In this document: piece after piece, positions 15,601-28,700 of the stretch
How the letters are laid out: every line of letters starts with the position of its first letter
Position numbering within the stretch: the first letter of the stretch is position 1
Assembly: GCF_901709675.1 (NCBI RefSeq)
Contig: NC_051101.1
Coordinates: forward strand, 8,452,501-8,516,500
Reading direction: 5' to 3'
DNA: 64,000 bases
Source of the DNA: Syngnathus acus
Taxonomy: Eukaryota; Chordata; Actinopteri; Syngnathiformes; Syngnathidae
Made by a program: the position numbers and the translations under genes
The notes under the pieces: model-generated
Database searches by the model: none
Told to the model about the DNA's origin: nothing
What the model saw: only the letters and a program-made list of their open reading frames with translations

Positions 15601-17049
15601 TGTAAAAATGTCTTTTTCAGATTTAGACAATAATGATAAAGTTCACCAGAGACATGCTTTCTTCCTAAACATATTCTTTAGTTGAGGCCTCATACAATTA
15701 ATTGTCCTGCTGCATCTTTCAAACTGTAAATTTGCTAAAACTTGGCAAAAAAGCAGCTCACTGTCGAACCACCAATTCTCCCTGTTAATATACTTTGTGA
15801 TGTCATGTCGTGGCAAGGCTACACTTGCCAAGATGTTTTCTGTCAGGCCAAAGGTGAGACACCCTGAATAAAAATTTACAATGTTGGAACTGAAACACAC
15901 AGACAACGGTAAAATATGGACGATACAGCAGTTGAGTACAATGAATTTGACTTGTTGCTTGTTTCTTTGTCATATTTTACTTTAATTGACTTTCTTCCAC
16001 ATGGTGTGGTGTATGGTGAAACCTTATGGGTTAATCATACATCAAATACTTTATGAAAAAAATAAAACAATTCAACCACATATCAAATCACAAGTTCACC
16101 GTTTTCATAATATTAGCAGGATCGAAAGTACAAAATAATAACACACAAGAAAACAACAGCAACATACATTATGTATCAACACTGTTTATAGTAAACAGCC
16201 AGTACCAATTTGTACGGTGATTTGAAGATGATGAAGATGATGCTCAGACAGACAAGATGCGGCTTTCCTGTAACATGCATGCAACTTGGAATGTCTGTAA
16301 AAAGCATCCTTAGGAGGGTATCTTAAGGTCATCACCATCCCTCGCAGCTGACTGGAGCTATAAGTTGATAAATTCAGAGGGGCATTTGCCCTTCAACTTG
16401 CACAATTTGCTAGAAGCCATTCCTCTCTTAGACCAGCCCTAATCTAATGCCAACTGTCTGCGAAGAAAAAAAATGGTAAAAATGTAAAATTACCATCAAA
16501 TCCTTTCCTCAGCCTCCAGACTCTAATCGGAATATGTTCAGTGGTAGCATTTATTGGGTCTGGGAGAATTTCTTATGCTTTGGCCTCCAAGGAAAAATAA
16601 ACGCAGGCAATTATAGATGAAGTGATTGAACATTCCAGAATTCCTTCTCAGCAAAAGTGAAGTGTCGGTCATGGTAGCCATCCGATGACCATTTTACTGT
16701 AAGTCTGTTGTTGCAATGGTGCTGTTGTGAGATGTTTTCTGACATCTTATTCAAATGTAATATGAATCTTGGTGAATTATTATCATCTATTCAGCTGACA
16801 TTTAACTTGAAATTTCTGTAAGAATATTTTTATATGAGGACTCCAACATGGAAGCAGATTTACCCCATTTGAGTCCAGCCGTGCCTCAATCAAACACATG
16901 CAAACACATCCAGAAAGGGAGACGCGACACAGTCACAACTAAGCGACCCATCACACACATTACAACCTAACACCCCCACAAGCGCTTCTTCTGCATGCCT
17001 CTGCCATAACTAACTGGATTAGTCCGCTACAATCGATTTGGCACATGCT

Positions 17050-17600
17050 ATCAAAACCTAACAACCAATCTCCTCTTCCCTGTCTGTCTCAACACCTCGC
17101 CCCTCCTCCCACCCCGCTCACCCCACCCCTTGCCTCCTGGCTTTTTTAAAAAAGCCAAACCCCTGTCCCCTCAAATTCAATTCCCACTGTCGCCCCACTG
17201 CTTTTTTTTTTTCTTTTCAAGGCACCACCTCATCACTCATTCCCCCCATGTCTTTCTTCATCATTCCCTCTTTTGTCCCAATTCAATCGATTTCACTCCG
17301 GCAGCATTCTTCATTTATTTCCCGATTCTGCCTTCCTTCCATTTACTTTAACTCATTAAAGCCCTTTCTTCTGCCTGTTAATTTTGCCACAAAGCCTTTA
17401 CATTATTCAAAATTTTGTCCCTCCCCTCATCGTCTCCGCTCATTGTCCCCGCTTCTCCTCCATTAAAAATAAACTTTCCCCGCCTTCCTTGTCCTCTGTC
17501 CTTCACTATGACTTTCCCTCCTCTTCCTCATCCCTCCCTGCCATGGTGCCACACTATTGCTCACCATGCATCCATCGAGCCATTCTTTCTTAAACTCACC
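17050..17600. other. Pyrimidine-rich strand-asymmetric block
   Basis: For about 550 bp the plus strand is strongly C/T biased, with runs such as CTCCTCTTCCC and CCTCCTCCCACCCC. It is not a simple repeat. The several Pro/Ser/Leu-rich open frames in this block are products of this composition. Confidence 0.6.
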
Positions 17601-17929
17601 AGCCAAATCGCTCTCTAACAGATGCCGGCCTCATTCAGTCGGCCTCCCAAGTGTATGGGTGTGTGCCTGTGAGTGTCAGTTGTGTCTGCGTAATTATGCA
17701 TGTGTGTGCGAAGGAGCACGTGCGGGCACGTGTGCATGTGCATGTCTCACTGGAACAGGCCTGGCCAGGGCTAATTGCCGCCTCCTACCTGGTGGTGACA
17801 GGCCTAATCAAGGATGATGAGCTCACTGTTGGTCTCTCTCACTCTATTGCTCACTTACTCTCTCTCTTTTGCTCCCTCCTCTTTTGGCAGAAAAATGGAT
17901 AGACAGCCTCCAGTACCCCATTATGGGTT

Positions 17930-17942
17930 GGGGGGGGGGGGG
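17930..17942. repeat. G13 homopolymer
   Basis: Thirteen consecutive guanines on the plus strand. Confidence 0.9.
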
Positions 17943-18395
17943 CTTTCTACGGGAGAATGGGAGGAGGATGATGGTGGGAGAGGAGACAAGGCTTTTCATT
18001 TTAGGTCTATTCTCTGAAGGGGAGCAAAAATCTGTCTGAGTGCTCAACGGGTTTTGGTACACAGGTTGCTGTACAATAGGACTCACTTTCTATCACATAG
18101 TAGGGTCATTAAAATTGACTGGATGAATGAATAAATGAATTAAAATATTGTGTTTCAGGGTAGTTTGGGACAAAGGTGGCAAGACAGACAGAGAGTGGTT
18201 GTACACTGAATATACTTGTGTGCTTATGTATCCAAAAACTGCCTCTCGTAGCCCAGGACTGCATAACCCGTGTGTGTTTCTACCTCAATAAACACCCTTG
18301 CAAGCAAGTAATGGTGTGTATGTTTGCCTGCTGATAAGTACAGGTGCTTGGACAGTGGTTCTTTGCATTAAATTAGGATGGTGTAGGGTGATTGC

Positions 18396-18770
18396 GTGAT
18401 GGATTGGGGCTGCTTTTCGTCTTCAGGACCTGGATAATTGATGGAACAATGAATCTTGGTTTTTACCAGAAGATCCTGAGTGAGAATACTTGCAAAAAAT
18501 ACAAATGAAATAAAATGAAGATTCTGAAGTGGCCTATACGAAGTCTGGACGAATCTGATTGTAATGCTCTGGCGTGACCTTAAAAAGACGGTTCATGATC
18601 CAAAACCAGTGTTGTAAATGAAAGCAATTCTGCAAGGATGATTTAGCAAAAGTATCTCCAAAGAGACACGAGACTCAGTGCCAGCAGAGAAAATGTTGTA
18701 TTTTCACATCTTGCTGCTGAGGGTCCCCAGTTCTATGGGCATTAACACAGGGGGGTGGGGGTACGGTTCG
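18396..18770 (+). pseudogene. Tc1-like transposase fossil, C-terminal part (family B)
   Basis: The frame at 18396 reads VMDWGCF, followed after a shift by IDGTMNLGFYQKILSEN, the catalytic-core block of a Tc1-like DDE transposase. A deletion of roughly 35 residues follows, removing the expected QQDNDPKH block. The homology resumes as KWP near 18,520, then pieces matching MLWRDLK, and QFCKDDLAK with frameshifts and stops. The end near 18,710-18,770 matches the AAKGG C-terminus and the start of the 3' non-coding end. This family is distinct from the fossils at 6.4 and 62 kb. It has decayed beyond function. Confidence 0.75.
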
Positions 18771-20382
18771 AGCAGACATGCTTGTCGACAACTCGATTAT
18801 GTTAAGGGCTGTTGTCAATTGTGAGTGAAGTAATTATTTGTTTTAAGCCCACTCTCAACAGAAGTGGCCATCAAAACCACCAACATTATATGATCCAAGT
18901 AACAAGCCCTTGGTGTCAAACAAGCCACTAATATAGCAGTTTATAGTGAATATGAAATTGTCATTTCACACAACCTGATAGTGTCTAATGCCAATAAAGA
19001 ATTACTCACTTTTTTACAGAAATATAACATTCAAATAATTAAAGCTGGACTGTTGAAATTAATTGCAAATGTCATCTATGAACACATAATTGAAGTGTAA
19101 AAATAACATAACTCACTGGTACATGGATGCTAAGTGGGATTTATTGGCACTGACAGAAAGTGAAATCTACCTGTCGTTATATACGTAAAATATACAATGA
19201 TAGCTGAAATAAAATAATCTTACAGAAAGCTTGTTGATGCAGTATTCACATGAGGTCAGTATTTTCTTGTATAAAACCTGCAAAGCAGACATTTCTTCCT
19301 ATCCACAATGTTTGCTGGTTACGATTGTTGCTGTATACCTGGCATTTGCTTTCGATTCTGTCAAATGCTGTAGCAACACAATTAAAATCGCCAACGCTCG
19401 TTATTGGATATAGTGTTCATTAATGTCTACAGTGATTGAATTAACAAGGCCTACATTGTTGTTCAATAATGAGCCCATTAGCAGCGAGAACCACAGCACT
19501 GGAGGGCCAAGCAAATCAGACCAACAATTAGCCATCAGTGTTAAGGCAGTGAGATTGGGGCCACGGCGCAATGGCATTTTATGACGAGAGCGGTCAACTC
19601 ATTTCCATTACAATCAATTGGTTCTTTTGCTAATTTGATTCAAGGAAAAAAAATAGAATTGACAATGACCATGGTGAGTATTTGTTTGAATTTCCACTGC
19701 AGTAAATAAAAAAGTACATTATCCATTAATTCTTTGTCATGTTTTTTTTATTGACAGCCTAAATTGGTGAATCGCCGTTTAAAATGATGTAGTCACAGAA
19801 ATGTAACATAACATACCAGTAGAACATACAAATGCAAGTGTTGCATGTCTGTTTCATCATTCTGCCCTTTCCTAGTCTTGACTGATGACAAGGACGTGGT
19901 TTGTTTGTTTGTGTGTGTGTTTTTGTGTATTTGTTTGTTTTGTTCTTCTTGTCAATAGAGACTCAATTTGAGATTCTGTGAGCACATTCACAAATATGTG
20001 ATTTAAAGATAATTCCATTAAGCGTCATCATTTTTAGGAGAGTGGTATAAATAATAAGTACCAGTCTAATTAATAATATTTGTTTGACTTACAATAATGC
20101 TGAATCATACTCTATGATAAAATGTTTATGTATTGCATCAGCATTAGTAGATTACAGAGACTCTAATTTGTGAATAATGTTACCAAATGTTACCTTGCAG
20201 GATTTCACAACTAAGGTTGTTCTGAATATCATTTTCTCAGTTCGGCAAGTATAATGTGTGGCCTCTTAAAATGACCAGAACAACATGACTAACATTGTTT
20301 CTTTGTCTTTGTATCAAAAATGAACCTCAGATATAAACTGTCGTGAAAGTTTATATTTTCTATCTCTCTGGTATCATTTCAG
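18771..20382. other. No gene seen; possible conserved non-coding stretch
   Basis: No coding exon supported. About 19,440-19,650 is less AT-biased and free of simple repeats, with several TAAT-type homeodomain cores, which resembles a developmental enhancer. That is only an impression. A GTTT/GT-rich simple repeat occupies 19,900-19,944. Confidence 0.25.
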
Positions 20383-20487
20383 TTACTGATCACAATGGAC
20401 GCATCACTGCAGCATCAGAAGAGATACCCAATGAAAAGAAATCTGCACCATACTCCCATTTTGATAACATCAGACTGGCACTATAAG
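20383..20487 (+). other. Exon-like sequence, 105 nt, product not recognised
   Basis: Bounded by an acceptor CATTTCAG after a T-rich tract and a donor AAG|GTAAGA. The length is a multiple of three. Two frames are informative. Phase 0 is open throughout (35 codons, including MDASLQHQKRYPM). The frame needing one base from the previous exon reads TDHNGRITAASEEIPNEKK, then SAPYSHFDNIRLAL, and stops at TAA just before the donor. The second has the more protein-like composition and could be an alternative C-terminus. I do not recognise either, and no partner exons were found. It may be a cassette exon of a large gene whose introns fill this window, or chance. Confidence 0.3.
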
Positions 20488-23400
20488 GTAAGACAGCATG
20501 ATTTTGTTACCTCTTAACATCTAAGTGTGTAATTTGCTTAGCAGCCTAAGGGAGGCAGGCAAGGCCTGTTGTAAGAATGGATACAGTAAAACAATCATGA
20601 CATCATCTACAAGGACAGTACCACCTTGATTTTGTCAACTTCCTTCTAAATTTAAAATCCCAATAGTGTCAGTTATGACAAAGGTTATTTTAATTCTTGT
20701 TGGGCTATATGTTGATTAGCAATAATATAGTTAATGTGATTTTAACATTGTGTCGAGCCACAGAATCAAATATTTAGCCTATATAAACATCAATGAATCC
20801 TTTAAACTTTTTCACATAGAAACAAGTCATTCAAAGCTGGTCTTTTTTGCACTCGCTCCTCAGTAAATATTTAACAACCATTTTAAGAAAGTACTTCACT
20901 TTACCAACATGATTTTAATTTTTAATGTAATGAGGTGCATGAATTAAAGTCACAAAATTAAAGCCTAGGATTAAGCGACCTGTATTGACAACCCCTTCTG
21001 TGGTTGATCTTGTCTGTGAGCGCATGGGGTAATAACAAAGAATTTTTTCTTCTGTCTGTGTCTCCCGGCATTAAATCTGTTGGTGGTTCAGAGCAGACTC
21101 ATGCTGGGTCCCTTCAAGCGCTCATGCTGTTGTTCACCATTTGTGTGTCCTCTCACTCTTCTATTTTGCCTTCCATTCCCATTTTTACTAGTCTCTCTCG
21201 CAGTTTTTCTATCGGTATCCATCACATTCTGTTTCAACACAATCTCTTTCGTTTGGATGCTCATGAATTTATGGATTTCTTCATGAGGAGAGGTTCTCTT
21301 TCAAAAAAACAAAATTTATTTTGTAATCTGCTGTGTAGAATATGGGTGAGAACTCAAAGCATCAGACTACTGTTTTTTTTTTCTCGTTTCAAACTACACA
21401 GTCGTGTTCCTCCCCAATAAGAGCTTTTGATAAAAAAAAAAATATTTTTTTTTCATCATAAGTATATTAGACAAATGCCTTTTAGTTTGAAGGTCAAAGT
21501 ATTGGCATCTCTGCCTCTCTTTCTAATATTTTGGAAAAATAAGTGTGGATAAAAAAATGCCTTTGGCATTGCGTTGCTACCTTCAGCTCGTCTGATCACT
21601 GCCAGCCTCAAAAGATTCAGATTTGTCACAGCAGAACCACGACTGGTGGCGAGAAATAAGGGATGAGGACCAAAGAGTTCCCAAAATATTATGTCAAATC
21701 ATGTCAAAACATGGACAGTCAATAACTGTTTGCTAATGACAACTTAACTTTTTCGATCATCAAAGTTGTCGGATACAACACTTTCTGACAATGTGTCATA
21801 GCACTTGTTGCACTGTGGCAGATGGCTGTACTGTGCTGAAAATTCTGCTAATGACAAACAACGGCAGTATGGTCACTTGCAAAATATGCCTGTTTATAAT
21901 TATAGACAGAAGAACAAATGAACTAACAGCAGTGAAACAGAGAAGTGCTTAATTTTTCGGAGCCAGGCTACAACACACTATGCTATTGAATACAGACCGG
22001 TTTGTTAAAGTACATGATTCCCACTAATAACTGAATTCATTGTGCAGTCTGTATTGTTTCTTGTTGGTTATATTCAGACATAGGTACGTAAGTCTCTTAA
22101 AAACATTTCAAGACATTATTCTCACAGGTACATGTGGTCAAGCACAATATCAAGCTCACATTTCAAGTTGTGGTGAAATGTTAAAGAAATGTTATGGCTA
22201 GTATATAAATACGTATATTATTTATTTCAAGTTTTGAGTTTGAGAACATCTGTTGTCTACGAGTTTTTTTTTTTTTACTGCTCCTCTGTCCATACCTTTG
22301 TATTGCTTACTATATCCTCTCCATTTCCTCCTTCATGTATCATCTCACTACTTTCCAATTTATAGTTCTCCAAGGTCTTCCCTTATGATCCCAGCACCGA
22401 CTCAGTTGTGAAGCTTTCAAATTGACCATAACTTTTATGAAGGCCAAGCCACTTGTATATCACAAACCGCAAGGACTCCTTTGGAACAGCTGTCATCACA
22501 TTTTTAAACACCCAATGAGATTAACACATGTTGATTTCATGTTGAGTTTTAGAGCTATAGAATAATGTTCAAAGGGTCATTGCCATGTATACTATATAAA
22601 TATCAATCCTCCAAAAGTGAGAATCTCAATTCAAAATATAAAAATATGCTAAACTTACATGCATGTTAATAGATTAGCACTAAAAACATAAACATCTTTT
22701 TTTTTTGCCCTCAACAATATTTTTTACATCAAGTGTAATCCTAGAATAAAGTTACCATTATCATAAGGTCAACATCTCATACTGAAAGCCCATCATGTCT
22801 GTGCACCATAAATATTCTGCAAATATTGTTGCCTTTATTCTGACATAGACTTGAAAAACTGACTTGCTAGTCAATTTTTGAGATTTTATATTATGTCAAA
22901 AAGAGGAGAGAAAGACTAAGAAAAGGAATACATAGCTCAGTTACAGCTGAATAAATTCCTCCCACATATGCCGTTCTTACATAACATGTCACTTCTGTCT
23001 GATAGACACAAATCCCCGTAAAGAATGAATTATCTCTACATAGCCTGAAGAGTCAAGAAAAGTTTTACTGTTTTACATAATCCTGCATTGTTGTAAGTCA
23101 CACATAGAAAAAAACTGTTTTCCCTCCAATTTATAAAAAACTGTTTTCCTTCCAATTTATCTAGGTAAGAAAATCCAGATCAATATTGTGATTGGACCCT
23201 AACTTGTGCCAATTTTCAAGCATTTTCTAGAAAACTAATATAAGTACTGTACTAACATAAGCAGTGATTTAATGGGGATTTGAGTGTTTGTTGTTAAGAG
23301 TTGAACTACCTTATTGGTAAATAGTCCTTGCCAGCACCACAAGCAAACTCAATAAAACTCCAGACCCAATGATTTGGTCCCGAGAGGTGTTGAGACAGAC

Positions 23401-25472
23401 AGAAGGAAGGGAGGTAGGCAAGAGAAAGAGAGGGGCTCTAACAACATAGACCAAGAAATAAATAAGGAAGCAGATGGGGGAGAACAAGATATTGAAATTG
23501 AGGGAGACGGAGGCAACGGATAAGCCAGGAAAGAGAGAGATCAAAGACAAACAGTGAAGCAGCTGAGACAACGAGAGTTACATTGAACGAAAGAAAGGGA
23601 AACCCAGCAAAGTAATTTGGTGCTGGAGGGAGAAGTTGTGTTGTGTTTTTGCTCTTGGCCTCACCAGCTGTAATGAGCCTCAGATTACATCTTGGCCTTG
23701 ACCCTGACATGTGCAAAAGGAATTGCTAGTCGGGCTGGCAAAGCAGGAGACGGCATTCATAGAATCAGCTCATCATTAAAATATATTGCCCTCAGGCAGA
23801 AGAATTGAAAATGGCAATGGGTACTGTGCTTTCTCAGAAAGTAAAATAATGATGAATAAAACCAACAGGAGATTAGGAATCTGTGACCGATTTGAATCAG
23901 GCAATTGGCAATGCTTTAATTCAAATTCTGGTACTTATAAAGATGAGTTATTAGACAGAAGACTTAAAAAAAAAACCGAGTGCCAGTCCAAAAGATTCAA
24001 AATGTTGCACAGGACAATAATACTACAGTATAAACACTTCACCTTATGATAACTAAAGTAATTCAATTTCTACATTTATTCATCTCAAGATTTTGAGTTT
24101 TAATTGCAGTCACATTTATACACCAATACTTTTGTAAAGTAGATAGGTTTTTTGTTTTTTAAATAGCATAGCTATTTAAGTTGGGTGAATGAACTTTGCT
24201 AAAATATGTTAGGGTGTTTGCACCTGTGAATTTGGTACTTTAATCAATGCTATCCTGCCATTTCAGTGTGCAACAAACCAACAAAGATAAGCCATCAGGC
24301 AATAATTCATTTCCAGTGGGGATTCTTTTCCCGCGTACATCGCAAATGATTTTGGTCCAAAATATAAACCAGTGCTAAAACACGAGGGAAATATGTGACA
24401 CAATTCCAATAAGGACAGAGAAGCCAAAATGCAGTCTTGTAGAATGCATACTGAAATCACTTTTTGCAAGTCCAATAACAGTACATTGATATATGATGTT
24501 TCTTGAGAACTTTTATAATTAATAATAATTCATTCTGTTTCTTGTTACTTGCTTTTAGGTTTGTAATTCTTTTTTCTTGTTTGTTTTTGTTTCAGATAAT
24601 TTTTTTGTTTGCTTGTTTTTGATGGTGATTCTAGTTTCTTGTTTGCTTGTTTTTTTTGTCATTTTTGATTTGCTGTCGTTTCATATACTTTCATATATAT
24701 TCATATTTTTATTATCTTTTGCTTGGTTTGGGGGAGTTGTGATTTGCACTGCAGGGACACCATAACATTCTGGAGACATTGACAATACAGGCACATGAAT
24801 TGTTTGTAGTAAAACTAAAACAGAAAAGAAAAACATACAAACATCTATCCATGCATTTTTTGTACCACTAAATCTTCCATAAAATTCCACTGTTGTTGAG
24901 AACACAGAAGCAGCTTCTGCAATACACTCCAAACGACAACACTATAAACAGTATTCAATGAAGGAGGGTTCGTTAATCCTCACCCCGGGCCATGCCACAA
25001 GTTACAAAACTAAAAGGTATTGTCTTTCTGATTCAATACAGTCAGAATTGGCAACTGTTGTTGCCAGAAGACAAACGCACACATGCGCATCCAGTGGCAG
25101 ACCTGCACAACCTTCTGCACTCAAGCTTGTTAAGACCCCTATCTCATGAGAGAGAGTGAGAGCCCTTTAGCCATACTCGTAGGGCTTATTTCCATTCCAG
25201 TACCCAGCAACACACAAGACGTGCTCTTATGCTACACATAACAGACGTACACATGGTCACACACTAGGAATGTGAAACTTCAATCACTTGTAGATAACTG
25301 AGACATTGACTTTTTTTTTGACCTTGCAAGTACCAGGAAGTGGAGATTGTCAACCTCTAGAAAATGTGTGCTTGAAATCCAAGTGTGTTTTGGTTTCAGT
25401 AATATAAATTACACCTCATCTTTGAGTCCAATTGTGTGCGTGTGTGCTGATAGAGGAGGATAGAGGAGTGGA
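20488..25472. other. No gene supported
   Basis: AT-rich DNA with T runs, a 26-bp tandem duplication at 23109-23160, and a purine-rich block at about 23390-23600 that yields spurious open frames on the minus strand. A GTTT-rich stretch lies at about 24,570-24,660. Confidence 0.4.
23109..23160. repeat. 26-bp tandem duplication
   Basis: Two adjacent 26-bp units, AAAAAACTGTTTTCC followed by CTCCAATTTAT or TTCCAATTTAT, differing at a single base. A recent local duplication. Confidence 0.9.
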
Positions 25473-25585
25473 TCATCACATTGAAGGTCACACCTTACAT
25501 AAAGTGACGTACTCTTCCTTGTATAGTACTCTTATTTTAGTTCCTAGATTAGCTTCTCTTTACCATAAAATATGGCCTCAAGGAC
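25473..25585 (+). repeat. Dispersed 113-bp repeat, copy 1
   Basis: Aligns without gaps to 60133-60245 with about 10 differences (roughly 91% identity). It includes the shared core ACTCTTATTTTAGTTCCTAG. No inverted ends or poly(A) tail were seen, so the class is unknown. It is followed 32 bp later by an ATAAGCCGC element; copy 2 is not, so the two are separate units. Confidence 0.85.
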
Positions 25586-25617
25586 TCCACTCCACACACA
25601 CAGGTTGGGCTTGTTGA

Positions 25618-25790
25618 TATACAAGCCGCACCGGATTATAAGCCGTCTTCATTTCTATTACCTGTTTTACCAAAGCAAATCCTCTTACATTATCATAAAA
25701 ATCAAGAAGAATCAGACACACTGGTCCATAAGCCGTAGGGTTCCAAGCTTGTGCAAAAAGTAGCATCATATAGTCCGGAAATGATGGTAC
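25618..25790. mobile_element. ATAAGCCGC-type short element, degraded copy
   Basis: Contains ACAAGCCGCACCGGATTATA near the left end and TATAGTCCGGAAATGATGGTA at the right, the inverted counterpart of the TACCGTATTTTCCGGACTATA end I remember from teleost repeats. The left terminus is truncated or merged with flanking sequence. Related to the better copy at 34912-35174. Confidence 0.6.
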
Positions 25791-28700
25791 TTATTAATAC
25801 CATAAAATGACATTGCAACATTACCTCATGTTTAAGACAATATATGGACTTCCTAAAGTTGATACACAGCTTTGCCTCAAGGGGAATTTATCTTGCCTGA
25901 CAGACCTTGGCGCTACAGAAAGACATAAAATCCTATCAGACCTTACCATTCGCCTGTAATTAGAAATATAATGAAATGGTTGACTGCGTATTATATCTGG
26001 GGTAGGATATATGGATAGGATTCTAATTGATCCTCGACAGCATGGTGTGGCAATGTATTTTCCATCTCAAGTTGTCTGTTAGATTCCTTTGAAATTATAG
26101 ATGTGCAATGGTTTATCTGTAAATGTGTGTGTGCCTGTGTATGTGCTCCTGAGTGATGAGTGAAGTATTCAAATTTTTGCATTTATTCTTAAGTGATACA
26201 CTTAGGGCTCTATACTCAGCACAGTTGCGGTTGAGTATAAAAACTAGCACATTTTAATTTTTGTACCACTCCAAGCCTTGTCCTGAGTGTTAGGAAAATT
26301 GGCAGATGGCTCTGTGTGTTCTGGGTTTATCATATTTTAATTAATGTTTAGCAGTATGTGAAAATTTGGAGTTCAGTTTTACCAACCAACGACAGAATCG
26401 TTATGATCAGTATTTTAAGGCATTTTTGTACTTCAGCAAAATGCCCATTTTAAGAACAAGCTTTTTAACAATATAAAATGTCAAGTAGTCCAGATGTAGA
26501 TAGTTATTATATTTGTAACATACAGTGCCCAATAATTTTGGAGCAATTTCCTTATTGTTTAGATGTTACACTTGAATGAAGAGCAATTATATCAAGATGT
26601 GTCAAAACCTCATGATTTAGAGAACCAATATCATAATACCAAAGTAAAAACAACAACAATAAACCCTGTTGACCTACAACACAATTTAACAGTCCAAATG
26701 ACATATATGAAACTATCTTTTCACTTTGCGGTTTGAGGACAAGTCAAAGTCAAACCTATAGCTCATTCCGTGTGTGGGTGCCTCGATTCATTTTCTCTTG
26801 ACTTCCAATTCAGAGAGGTAAAAAAAAAAAAGTAAACCCCATGGCAGTGACCTCTGCTGTAGGTCCGTGAATAATGGAGACTATTAGTTGCAAGTTACTG
26901 TACTTTGAGGAAAAAACTGTTGTTTCTGCCGTAGGATGTTTAATTTGGACACTGGATTGAATGAGACATCATGTGAGAATGTTTTGCTTGTAGTGAAAGA
27001 AATCTTCTGCTGTATAGTCGTTGTTGCCCGTCTGATAAGCAATGCGACAGGGGGCTACCATCTTGATGAAATTTTCACCCCACCCCCCACAAAAAGAATT
27101 TAATAATCCTAAAGCCTTCATCTGATATTCTAAATTTTTGGTCGATTATGCTCAGGTTGAAGCAGATTTTGCATTTTGACATTTTCATTTTTGGGAAATC
27201 CTGTCTTGTTACTCTGATACACTTTCCAACATTATCCATACAGCATGTGGAGCAATGTATAAAACATGTTTTTTATAATGTCATAGCAATTATGCTTTCT
27301 AATACACAGAAATGTTAGTCTCAAATGTTTCTATATCCAAAAGGCCAAATCAGAAACAGTACTGTGTAAATCATATAGCTTGTTTCATAATACTTAATAG
27401 TCTTGAAGGTGATCTGTGAGTGACAAAATCTTAAATTCCCAGATGACGCCAGCAGAGAAAATCTCCTGCCCTTCCCTGTATGCAACAATTTAAAGCAAAA
27501 CACAAATTAATCACAATTGTTATGGATGAAAATTACCCAAACCTATTCATATGAAATCACTAGGTGCCGTATAAACCTTGTCTCCTTTATTTTTAATTGA
27601 TTTATTTTTTTCTGCCTCTCCCTGTGCTTCTTCTATCTCTGCCCATCAACAACATCCACTTGGAGCAAATTCACACTTCATTAATTAATTCATCACCTAA
27701 AAGCAGAGTATTGATTTTTAGTAATGGCTTTACAAATCTTTCCTGCAGCAACAGGACAATTAAAAATAACTCCTATTTGCAATACATCATCCTTAAGAGG
27801 GTCAAAAGTCTCCAAGTCAACAGAGAGGGAGGTTACAATATCAACAAACAGGCTGTAATAACCACCGGTCATTACAGATACCCAAGGAGAGCTTTTATGA
27901 TGTGTTTTTTTTTTTTTTTTTTTTTTTCTTCTCACTGACGTAATATCAATGACAATGTTTTTTGGGCAAGTGATGGAATGTCTGAAACTTAATGATTAAG
28001 CTAATGTGACAATATGTTTAGGAGTTCTGGTGCTCACTAGTCCAAGTTTTGTAGTTTTAAATAGAAGTAGCATGATTGTTATCGGGTGGAATTCTGATAG
28101 AAAGTGAGAGTGAAGCAGAAATTAATCTAACTTGGGAGCAGCAAGAAAAATTAGGTACTGTAAATAAAGGATAGTTTTGCATTTTGTTCTTTCTTCCACA
28201 TGGAAAACATTGAAGCCCAAGGTGTAGTCACACATTTACCCCAGGTATAATTTATCAAGAAGTGATGGTAGATATACAGCTACATTGGCTCGCTCACATA
28301 TGAAACAATGTCTTGTCCAGTTACTGTAACAAGGCTTGCGCCACCAAAGAGCTAAGATTAATGATACTGCTGTTTGGTCTATATGAGGTATACATTAAAA
28401 CCAAATGGTGTGCATGTATGTGAAGCAATTAAGAGATGGAGAGGCGGAGAAGTGGTCAGAGGAAATAAAAATTAAAAGAGATTGTTGGATATATGATGCA
28501 ATGAGAAAACAATCTAAACGATAAAGAATAAGAAAGCAGCAATGCAAGGAAGTGGAATTAGATGAAATACATAAAGAATATCACCATGAAGGGGGAACGG
28601 GGAATAATCGAACAACGGTATATAGCAAAGTGCTCCCTGAAAGCACTAAATAAATCTGTACATGGAAGCCACAAGGCATATATTAGTATCATAGAGACCA

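Larger units (their letters stand above)
6650..18395. other. No gene supported; intergenic or intronic DNA
   Basis: About 11.7 kb of AT-rich DNA with homopolymer A and T runs and scattered short open frames. I found no splice-consistent coding exon. A pyrimidine-rich block is at 17050-17600, and a G13 run is at 17930-17942 downstream of a GT-rich stretch. A segment at about 13,680-13,870 has the even base mix of conserved non-coding DNA, but alignment would be needed. Confidence 0.4.

Noticed and set aside
17130-17618. Several Pro/Ser/Leu-rich plus-strand frames
   Set aside because: Low-complexity products of the pyrimidine-rich block; overlapping frames are open for the same compositional reason.
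21004-21420. 138-codon plus-strand frame
   Set aside because: Hydrophobic, low-complexity T-rich translation with no domain, no upstream promoter sign and no splice support.
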